Origin: an uncultured Eubacteriales bacterium
Lineage (GTDB): Bacteria; Bacillota; Clostridia; Christensenellales; DTU072
DNA length: 5,826 bases
Direction of reading: 5' to 3'
Assembly (NCBI GenBank): GCA_902766325.1
Contig: CACXDF010000202.1
Span: 1 to 5,826 of the forward strand
Below are positions 1 to 5,490 of the stretch, in pieces. Position 1 is the stretch's first letter, and every line of letters starts with the position of its first letter. The position numbers were made by a program, and so were the translations under genes. Under the pieces are notes generated by a model. The model was not told the origin of the DNA. It did not search any database and saw only the letters and a program-made list of their open reading frames with translations.

Positions 1-1044
1 GAGCTGACGGTCGTCGGACGGCTTATTGTCCGCGTGCAGGCTCATAAGACCGAGGTAGTCGACGACGATCAAGTCGATCTTATTAAACCCGAGACCGCTG
101 CCGCACAAACGTCGACATTGTCCGGCGACGTCGTTCGGACTGATCATGCTGGAGTCGTTAACGAAAACGCGCGAATTGGAAAGAGTTTTGGTCAATTCCC
201 ACAAGTGCTCGTGAGAACTGGGTGATAATTCGCCGGAATTGACCTCGTCCATCGGAACGTTGGCAAGGTCGCAAAGCATACGTTGCGCAAGCTGAACGGC
301 AGGCATTTCCAACGAATAAATAGCAACGGTTTTCGGATCGTTTTTTCGACGAATGATATTGTTGACGATATTGAGCGCGAAAGCTGTTTTACCGACCGAA
401 GGACGCGCGGCCAGAATTATGAGGTCGCCTTTTTGCAAACCGTTTGTGATCTTGTCAAAGTGAGCAAATCCGGTCGGCAGACCGCGGAATGCGTTTTTAT
501 CTTTGGACAGTTGATTCAGTCTTTCGATCAGGTCCGTAGCCGCCTTGCTGATCGGTTCAAGTCCGTTCTTTTGCAACTCGTTGCTGATGCCGTAAATCTC
601 TTTTTCGGCAAGTCTGAGCGTTTCTTCCTCGTTGGTAGAGGCATAAGCGTTTTCGATGATCTTATTGCATTTTTCGATGATATTCCGGAGGATCATATCG
701 CGATGCAGGATCTTAACGTAGTTTCCGCAGTTTGCCGCCGACGGAAGCAGGTTCGTAAGATCGGTCAGATACTCCAGGGTCTTTTCGTTTCCGGTTCCGT
801 TTTTGATCATTTTATCGCTGACGGTAATAACGTCGATCGATTCGCTTTCGTCGTTCAACGCGCGCATCGTCTGATAAATATGGCGATGTTTTTCGTTGTA
901 AAATGCTTCCGGAGACAACTTCCCGACGTATTTCGACGCGGCGTTACCGTCGATCAATAAGCAACATAAAACGGATTGCTCTGCTTCAAAGTTATGCGGA
1001 AAGATTTTTGCGGTTTGAGTCTCTGTTTTTTCTTTTGCGGGCAT
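1..1044 (-). CDS. dnaB: Replicative DNA helicase DnaB (C-terminus cut off by window edge)
   Basis: Hexameric helicase that unwinds DNA ahead of the replication fork using ATP. The reading frame is open from ATG at 1044 to base 1 (348 codons, no stop); the family is usually about 440-460 residues, so roughly the last 100 residues are missing. The N-terminal domain begins with PHNFEAEQSVL (residues 16-26). After a linker, the RecA-like ATPase domain starts near GLPTGF (188-193). Walker A is RPSVGKT (214-220), followed by the YSLEM motif (243-247) with the catalytic glutamate at 246, and Walker B is LIVVDYLGLM (325-334). The last motifs and the arginine finger lie outside the window. Walker B has Gly where the family normally has Gln (DYLQLM). 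The start is supported by AAAGGAG at 1051-1057, which overlaps the end of the upstream gene; the gap from that stop is 3 bases, so it is probably operonic with pepF. Identification is very secure. Confidence 0.97.
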   Translation of the reverse strand, partial: MPAKEKTETQTAKIFPHNFEAEQSVLCCLLIDGNAASKYVGKLSPEAFYNEKHRHIYQTMRALNDESESIDVITVSDKMIKNGTGNEKTLEYLTDLTNLLPSAANCGNYVKILHRDMILRNIIEKCNKIIENAYASTNEEETLRLAEKEIYGISNELQKNGLEPISKAATDLIERLNQLSKDKNAFRGLPTGFAHFDKITNGLQKGDLIILAARPSVGKTAFALNIVNNIIRRKNDPKTVAIYSLEMPAVQLAQRMLCDLANVPMDEVNSGELSPSSHEHLWELTKTLSNSRVFVNDSSMISPNDVAGQCRRLCGSGLGFNKIDLIVVDYLGLMSLHADNKPSDDRQL

Positions 1045-1047
1045 GAT

Positions 1048-1857
1048 TTACTCCTTTTTCTTCCTTTTTAACAAATAAACGGCAAGCGGAACGGACATTA
1101 CAACGACGCCTGCGGCGATCGCAATGCAATACCATACCGGGGTGTTGGGTGTATGTTGAGTGATGACGACTTCTTTGTCTCGCGTATCGATCGTCATATT
1201 GAAAATGTGAAGATAAAGATTATTATCCGGCGAATAAACAATAGAATCGGCGTTGGAGCGGATCGTTTTTTCTTTATAAGGCGTTCCGTAAACGTATTGC
1301 AGAAGAACGTTGTTTTTTTCGATCCCCGCTTTTACACATCCGACGGAATAGATCCTTCCGATAAATTTATATTCTTTGTCGATGTCTGTAAATAACGTGG
1401 TTGTTTTAAATGAATATTCGGAATAAAAAGGTGTTTTTATAATCGAGTCATAATTGTCTTGTTCAGCGACGAAGCCGTTATAATCGACGCTTCTGAGATA
1501 ATCTTCGGTTGTTTCGAACGATAATGACGCTGTCATTTCGCCTGCGAAAACGTTGACGCTGACCGTATATCCGTTTTTGACGAACGATTCTTCGAGTTCT
1601 TCAAGAAGTTTATTTAACGTGCTTTTCTTTTTTTGATAATAGCTATAATCGTAGGTCAGCTTGTATGCCAGGTATTTTCCCGTTCCGTATTTTACGTAAT
1701 TATAAAACGATATCATGGCAAACGCGCCTTTAAGATCGGTACCGTTTTTTTCGCTCTCTTCGCTTAAAGAAGAATCGACCGCATAGGTACAACACGTCAT
1801 CGTAAATGCGAGCAATAATAAAACGGTTATTAAGATGATGCTTTTAATTTTTTTCAT
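1048..1857 (-). CDS. Hypothetical exported protein with C-terminal membrane anchor
   Basis: I do not recognise the family. The 269-residue product starts with a lysine-rich n-region and a hydrophobic core (residues 1-20), then TCCTYA. This could be a signal peptidase I site after TYA or a weak lipobox at Cys22 or Cys23, but the residues before the cysteines fit the lipobox poorly. A soluble extracytoplasmic domain follows (about 28-238). It includes a strikingly tyrosine-rich stretch (nine Tyr in residues 52-74), a charged helical segment (about 76-93) and then probable beta strands. A single membrane segment (about 241-264) ends in the positive tail KRKKKE, giving an outside domain with the C-terminus in the cytoplasm. 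The overall plan recalls LppM/DUF3153-like proteins, but that is only a guess. The ATG overlaps the pepF stop (ATGA) and has no clear Shine-Dalgarno, so translation is probably coupled to pepF. dnaB starts 3 bases after its stop. Confidence 0.85.
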   Translation of the reverse strand: MKKIKSIILITVLLLLAFTMTCCTYAVDSSLSEESEKNGTDLKGAFAMISFYNYVKYGTGKYLAYKLTYDYSYYQKKKSTLNKLLEELEESFVKNGYTVSVNVFAGEMTASLSFETTEDYLRSVDYNGFVAEQDNYDSIIKTPFYSEYSFKTTTLFTDIDKEYKFIGRIYSVGCVKAGIEKNNVLLQYVYGTPYKEKTIRSNADSIVYSPDNNLYLHIFNMTIDTRDKEVVITQHTPNTPVWYCIAIAAGVVVMSVPLAVYLLKRKKKE

Positions 1858-3626
1858 TTCGTTTTAATAAGTTCGTCAAGCGTTTCGGAAAACTCTTTCA
1901 TTACGACTTCATACGGGGACATTTTTGTCAGATCGATTCCGACGTAACCGATTATTTCTGTCGGATAGGCGCTGCCGCCCGCCGAAAGGAACTTTTTATA
2001 CTCGTCGATCTTTTTCGGATCGCTTAGGAGCATATTCGCTATATTGACGGCACAGGTTATGCCCGTTGCGTATTTATAGACGTAAAAAGCATTGTAAAAA
2101 TGCGGAATGCGCGCCCATTCGTAAGAAATATTTTTGTCAGTTTCAACGGCGTCCCCGTAATAATATTTATTGAGTTCGGCATATTTTTCGCACATAACGC
2201 GGAAACTGAGCGGTTCTCCCTTTTCGATCGTCTCGTGCGTGTATTTTTCAAACTCAGAGAACATTGTTTGGCGGAAAAGGGTCGTTCTGATCATGTCGAG
2301 ATAGTATGATAAAAGGTACTTTCTGTCGTTTCCTTTTGCGGTTTTGAGAAGATACTTTATCAATAATACTTCGTTGACCGTGCTTGCTATTTCGGCAACG
2401 AAAATGGAATAGCCGGCTTTCTCGTAACATTGCGCGTTATTACTGTAATAAGAATGCATGGCATGGCCCATTTCGTGCGCGATGGTAAAAAGATCGTGTA
2501 TGGTGCCGTTGTGATTCAGGAGTACGTACGGATGAGTGCCGTATACGCCCCAAGAATAAGCGCCGCTTCTCTTATTCGGCGTTTCTTCGACGTCGATCCA
2601 ACCGCCTTCTTTTGCTTGTCGAAGAACGGATATATACTCTTCTCCCAAAGGATACAACGCCTTACAAACGATCTCGTACGCTTCGTCGTACGGAATATTC
2701 TTTTCGTAGCCGTCAAGAAGAGAAACATACATATCGTACATTTTTAATTTGTCGACGCGTAATGCTTTTTTTCTGTATTCGACGTATTTATGCATCACTT
2801 TAACGTTTTTACGAACGGATTTAATTAAATTATCGTACACTTTGATCGGTACGTTATCCGCGTATAACGCTTGTTCCAGACTACTGCCGTACCTGCGTAC
2901 GTTCGCATAAAAGCAATCGGCTTTAACGCTCCCCGCATATATTTCAGATACGGTATTGATCATGGATACGTATCCTTCGTACATGGCCTCGTAAGCCTTT
3001 CTGCGTACTTCTCGATCGGAGTTTTGCATCAAAACGGAATAAAGCCCGTGCGTCAGTTTCTGTTTTTTTCCGTCGACATCGATCTCGCCGAAAGGTACGT
3101 TGACGTTATCGAAAACGGAAAAAGCAGTCCTGAAACCATCTGCAAAAGAACCGCTTTTTGCCAGTATCTCTTCTTCTTTTTTACTGAGCAAATGCTTTTT
3201 TTTGCGAATGATCTCGCATAAATACATAGAAAAATAATTAAATTCCGGATTGTCTTTCATTCGCTCCAAATCCGATTTTTTAAACGCGGAAACGGAAGGC
3301 GCCACAAAAGAAGTATTCGAGTAAAAATCGGTCGCAAGCATTTCTATACGAGAAGAAAGTTCGGCGTAATGCGAGTCCGATTTATCTTCGTCCCATTTCA
3401 TGTTCGCGTATACGAATAGTTTTTCGAGAATGAAACTCGTTCTACTGACGGTAAGCAGTACTTCAAGGACGTTGCTTTCGTTGATTTTACCGGAAAAAGA
3501 GCGTATAGACTCTGTCGCGCCGCGTACGTCTTCGATCATTTTTTCGATCTGATCTTCCAGTAAAATATCCGTGAGGCGCCACTTCCTGTTCGTCGGTACG
3601 TCCGCCCTGTTTTTGATTTGATCCAT
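1854..3626 (-). CDS. pepF: Oligoendopeptidase F, M3-family zinc metallopeptidase
   Basis: Cytoplasmic zinc peptidase that cuts short oligopeptides and helps recycle peptides. The 590-residue length is typical for PepF (about 600). The zinc motif HEMGH is at residues 384-388, inside the family pattern around TIAHEMGHAMHSYYS. The third zinc ligand is expected to be Glu412 in FVAEIAST. The substrate-binding signature near the C-terminus is present as RIPHFYNAFYVYKYATG (506-522). The N-terminal helical domain begins with the usual RKWRLTDI-like segment (14-21). The ATG at 3626 is preceded by GAGGT (3630-3634) at short spacing and lies about 19 bases downstream of the predicted transcription start of a consensus promoter. 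Its stop overlaps the next gene by ATGA. No frame damage or missing catalytic residue is seen. A different M3 subgroup is possible but PepF fits best. Confidence 0.96.
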   Translation of the reverse strand: MDQIKNRADVPTNRKWRLTDILLEDQIEKMIEDVRGATESIRSFSGKINESNVLEVLLTVSRTSFILEKLFVYANMKWDEDKSDSHYAELSSRIEMLATDFYSNTSFVAPSVSAFKKSDLERMKDNPEFNYFSMYLCEIIRKKKHLLSKKEEEILAKSGSFADGFRTAFSVFDNVNVPFGEIDVDGKKQKLTHGLYSVLMQNSDREVRRKAYEAMYEGYVSMINTVSEIYAGSVKADCFYANVRRYGSSLEQALYADNVPIKVYDNLIKSVRKNVKVMHKYVEYRKKALRVDKLKMYDMYVSLLDGYEKNIPYDEAYEIVCKALYPLGEEYISVLRQAKEGGWIDVEETPNKRSGAYSWGVYGTHPYVLLNHNGTIHDLFTIAHEMGHAMHSYYSNNAQCYEKAGYSIFVAEIASTVNEVLLIKYLLKTAKGNDRKYLLSYYLDMIRTTLFRQTMFSEFEKYTHETIEKGEPLSFRVMCEKYAELNKYYYGDAVETDKNISYEWARIPHFYNAFYVYKYATGITCAVNIANMLLSDPKKIDEYKKFLSAGGSAYPTEIIGYVGIDLTKMSPYEVVMKEFSETLDELIKTK

Positions 3627-3636
3627 TTTACCTCAT

Positions 3637-3657
3637 TATAATAATATGATTATTATA
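3637..3657. promoter_or_regulatory. AT-only inverted repeat over pepF -10 and start site (operator candidate)
   Basis: Two perfect 9-base arms (TATAATAAT at 3637-3645 and ATTATTATA at 3649-3657) flank a 3-base centre. The repeat covers the whole pepF -10 box (3652-3657) and the predicted transcription start near 3645, the position where a repressor dimer would block initiation. The arms contain only A and T, so part of the symmetry could come from repeated TATAAT-like words rather than selection. No binding protein can be named from the sequence. Confidence 0.35.
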
Positions 3658-3680
3658 CTATTATAACCGGACCTTGTCAA
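3652..3680 (-). promoter_or_regulatory. Consensus sigma-A promoter of the pepF operon
   Basis: On the minus strand a perfect -35 TTGACA (3675-3680) is followed by exactly 17 bases and a perfect -10 TATAAT (3652-3657). The predicted start near 3645 gives a leader of about 19 bases that contains the pepF ribosome-binding site. Two further TATAAT words (3660-3665 and 3635-3640) lie nearby but are wrongly spaced from this -35. The promoter probably drives pepF, the membrane protein and dnaB together. Confidence 0.9.
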
Positions 3681-3716
3681 TTTCATTTCTTGCAATCAGT
3701 TTTTTTAAAGGGTAAT

Positions 3717-3724
3717 AAAAAAAA
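3717..3724 (-). terminator. U-tract ending the SRP RNA transcript
   Basis: Eight consecutive T residues on the minus strand directly follow the 3' segment GTGGGTGCAT, whose GCAT pairs with the RNA 5' end. I see no strong local GC-rich hairpin just before the tract, so termination would rely on the long-range terminal helix, or the 3' end may be trimmed after read-through. About 36 bases separate it from the pepF -35 box. Confidence 0.5.
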
Positions 3725-3984
3725 TGCACCCACTCCGACGATAGATACCGAACCGGAATATAAACAGGTGGCTCCTTTAAAGCTTCCTCGTAACACATCC
3801 CATCCTTTGCTTAGTGCTGCTGCGATCAAACTCTGACACGGTTCGCAATGTGAGATTGTACAAGACCTTACGATCAACACTCCTTATTTATAGCTGCATT
3901 CCATATATATCGCCTCGGTGGGCGTTCGATCCTGCTGTAGCGGATTGCAGGTTACAGGGCACCGCTGACTCCCCATCTAGCATC
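3717..3984 (-). ncRNA. ffs: Signal recognition particle RNA, large bacterial type (scRNA / 4.5S-like)
   Basis: RNA scaffold of the SRP, which binds Ffh and the receptor FtsY to bring ribosomes making membrane or secreted proteins to the membrane. The Alu-like 5' domain is recognisable: GCTAGATGGGGAG, then AGCGGTGCCCTGTAACC (3950-3966) and CGCTACAGCAGGATCGAA. Complementary pairs are AGCGG/CCGCT (3962-3966 with 3939-3943) and CCTGC/GCAGG (3947-3951 with 3931-3935). The helix-5/8 part has GTGTTGA, GAACCGTGTCAG (3833-3844) and AGCAGCACTAAG (3810-3821), as in Bacillus scRNA. The 5' end GATGC pairs with the 3' end GCATT, followed by a U tract. The length of about 268 bases matches the large Firmicutes form (about 265-275). 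Oddity: the 11 bases between GTGTCAG and AGCAGCAC (3822-3832) are not the usual GGAA-capped hairpin. Exact ends are inferred from the promoter and U tract. It lies between hflX and pepF with its own promoter. Confidence 0.93.
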
Positions 3985-3990
3985 GTCTAC

Positions 3991-4019
3991 AGTATAATAC
4001 GTTTTTACAAAAAAATCAA
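3991..4019 (-). promoter_or_regulatory. Sigma-A promoter of the SRP RNA gene
   Basis: On the minus strand -35 TTGATT (4014-4019; four of six consensus bases) is followed by 17 bases and -10 TATACT (3991-3996; five of six). The predicted start falls near G3984, which is also where the conserved SRP RNA 5' helix begins, so promoter and RNA boundary agree. It starts 17 bases after the hflX stop codon. With no terminator hairpin in between, some SRP RNA may also come from read-through of the upstream operon. Confidence 0.82.
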
Positions 4020-4036
4020 GTGTTTTGGTTATATCC

Positions 4037-5134
4037 TTACCATTCGTATTTTTCACCGAACAGTTTCTGTGAAATTTCCGTTTTTAATTCCTGGATGCCC
4101 TTCCCCGTTTTTGCGCTGATACATACGCCGTCGAGCGGAAGTATATCTTTTTCCGTCAACTTATCCGTCTTATTGAATACGGAAAGTACCGGTACGTTAT
4201 CGGCGCCGATTTCTTTAAGAACACCCTTCACAACGTCGTATTTTTGCACGAAATCGGCGTCGGATACGTCGCAAACAAGCAAAATGAGATCGGCTTCCGT
4301 CGTCTCTTCGAGCGTGCTTTTGAATGCTTCTATAAATTCGTGCGGAAGACGCGAAATAAAACCGACGGTGTCCGTTATGATAAATTCTTTTTTCGGAGCG
4401 AGCCACATCTTTCTGGAAACGGGGTCGAGCGTAGCAAAAAGCATATCTTTTTCAAGCACGTTTGCTTTCGTTAAGTTGTTCATCAGCGTCGATTTTCCTG
4501 CATTTGTGTATCCGACGATACAAACAGACTTGATTTCCGTTTTGTTGCGTTTATTTCGACGCAGTCGTCTCGTTTCGGCCGCTTTTTCAAGTCGTCGCTC
4601 CAGATCTTTGATTTCTTCTCGGATTGTGCGTCGATCCAATTCAAGTTGTTGTTCGCCGCCGCCGCGCCTGGCTCCCGCTCCGCCGCCTCCGCCGCCGCCC
4701 GTACGAGATAGGATCATTCCCTGCCCCAGAACACGAGGAAGAGCGTGTTTTTTCTGCGCCAGTTCTACCTGGAGTTTACCTTCGTTGCTCGTCGCGTGCG
4801 CGGCAAAAATTTCCAAAATCAAAGTAGCCCGGTCGATAACGGGAATTTTCAGTTCTTTTTCGAGGTTGTTCAGTTGACTCGGACTGACGTCGTTATCGAA
4901 AATAACTTTTTCGGCGTCGAGCGCTTTGATTGCCTCGGCCAGTTCCTGCACTTTACCCGTGCCGATATAAAAAGTATGATCGGGCTTTTCTCGACGTTGC
5001 GTCAACGTTCCGACGGATAAATATCCGGCGGTATGCGCAAGATCCGTCAGTTCCGAAAAAACGTCGTTTTCTTCTTTATCTTTATCGACTCTGACGAGAA
5101 TAACTTTTGTGAATTCTTGTTCCGTGGAGTACAT
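4037..5134 (-). CDS. hflX: GTPase HflX, ribosome-splitting/rescue factor
   Basis: GTPase of the Obg-HflX superfamily that binds the 50S subunit and, in studied species, splits stalled or stressed ribosomes. Numbered from ATG 5134 (365 residues), the N-terminal HflX domain contains YIGTGKVQEL and FDNDVSPSQLNNLE. It is followed by LQVELAQ, the glycine-rich loop and QLELDRR, and a coiled helical linker. The G domain has G1 GYTNAGKS (208-215), the G2 region FATLDP (233-238), G3 DTVGF (255-259), G4 NKTD (321-324) and G5 SAK (340-342), so it should be GTP-competent. The glycine-rich loop is expanded: seven Gly then AGARRGGGE (about bases 4655-4699) instead of the usual GGGIGTRGPGE. The start is uncertain. 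ATG 5134 lies 1 base after the HIT stop (TGATATG) and suits coupled translation; GTG 5164 in the same frame would add 10 residues inside the HIT gene. Neither has a good Shine-Dalgarno. Confidence 0.96.
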   Translation of the reverse strand: MYSTEQEFTKVILVRVDKDKEENDVFSELTDLAHTAGYLSVGTLTQRREKPDHTFYIGTGKVQELAEAIKALDAEKVIFDNDVSPSQLNNLEKELKIPVIDRATLILEIFAAHATSNEGKLQVELAQKKHALPRVLGQGMILSRTGGGGGGGAGARRGGGEQQLELDRRTIREEIKDLERRLEKAAETRRLRRNKRNKTEIKSVCIVGYTNAGKSTLMNNLTKANVLEKDMLFATLDPVSRKMWLAPKKEFIITDTVGFISRLPHEFIEAFKSTLEETTEADLILLVCDVSDADFVQKYDVVKGVLKEIGADNVPVLSVFNKTDKLTEKDILPLDGVCISAKTGKGIQELKTEISQKLFGEKYEW

Positions 5135-5135
5135 A

Positions 5136-5477
5136 TCAGCCCATTTTTTCGGACAGCTTTTCACCGCCGAGCAGATGAATATGGATGTGCTTTACGCTTT
5201 GACATCCGTTTTCTCCGACGTTCGTGATCACTCTCATACCATCCTTGAAACCAAGTTCGTCTTTTTTGTCGGCGATCACGGAAAACATATGAGTTAACGT
5301 CTCCGGACTATTTTTGCTCAATTCCGTTATATCGCAAAAATGCTCCTTAGGGATAGCTAAATAGTGCAGCTTCGCTTGCGGATTGATATCCTTGATAATG
5401 ATCATTTTTTCATCTTCGTACATTTTTTGCGAAGGGATGATACCGTTTGCGATCTTACAGAAAATGCAGTCGTTCAT
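5136..5477 (-). CDS. HIT-family (histidine triad) nucleotide-binding protein
   Basis: Small cytoplasmic Hint-like hydrolase or transferase that acts on the alpha-phosphate of purine nucleotide derivatives such as AMP-lysine; the physiological substrate is unknown in most bacteria. The 113-residue length is standard. The histidine triad HIHIHLL is at residues 97-103 (His97, His99, His101, with His99 the expected nucleophile). The N-terminal CIFC (Cys4, Cys7) is the zinc-binding type of start seen in many bacterial HIT proteins. The segment with LHYLAIPKEH (37-46) matches the family's core strand and loop, as does ITNVGENGCQSVKHIH. The ATG at 5477 is preceded by AAGGAG (5484-5489) with a 6-base gap. 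It sits 13 bases after mtaB and 1 base before hflX, so it is in the middle of an operon. It could be named hit or hinT; the exact subgroup is not resolved here. Confidence 0.96.
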   Translation of the reverse strand: MNDCIFCKIANGIIPSQKMYEDEKMIIIKDINPQAKLHYLAIPKEHFCDITELSKNSPETLTHMFSVIADKKDELGFKDGMRVITNVGENGCQSVKHIHIHLLGGEKLSEKMG

Positions 5478-5490
5478 ATTTGTCTCCTTA

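Noticed and set aside
283..960. 225-residue plus-strand reading frame
   Set aside because: It is codon-aligned antisense to dnaB; it stays open because dnaB avoids TTA, CTA and TCA codons there. The minus strand carries clear helicase motifs.
3822..3832. Match of AGTTTGATC within AGAGTTTGATC to the start of the universal 16S rRNA forward primer site
   Set aside because: Only 11 bases agree (3823-3833 region), the next bases differ, and no other 16S rRNA sequence is present; most likely chance within the SRP RNA.
3683..3880. 65-residue minus-strand reading frame
   Set aside because: It lies almost wholly inside the SRP RNA (3717-3984), has no family features, and its open frame is explained by the RNA sequence.
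4001..4020. T-run after hflX as an intrinsic terminator
   Set aside because: Seven T residues are present on the minus strand but no hairpin precedes them; the run forms part of the -35 box and spacer of the SRP RNA promoter.
4020..4877. 285-residue plus-strand reading frame
   Set aside because: It is antisense to hflX, rich in Ser/Arg/Pro because of the reversed glycine tract, and lacks any recognisable domain or ribosome-binding site; the minus strand encodes a complete HflX.
5135..5164. GTG at 5164 as the hflX start
   Set aside because: It would overlap the HIT gene by 29 bases, has no Shine-Dalgarno, and adds residues not typical of HflX. ATG 5134, 1 base after the HIT stop, is simpler, though the GTG is not excluded.
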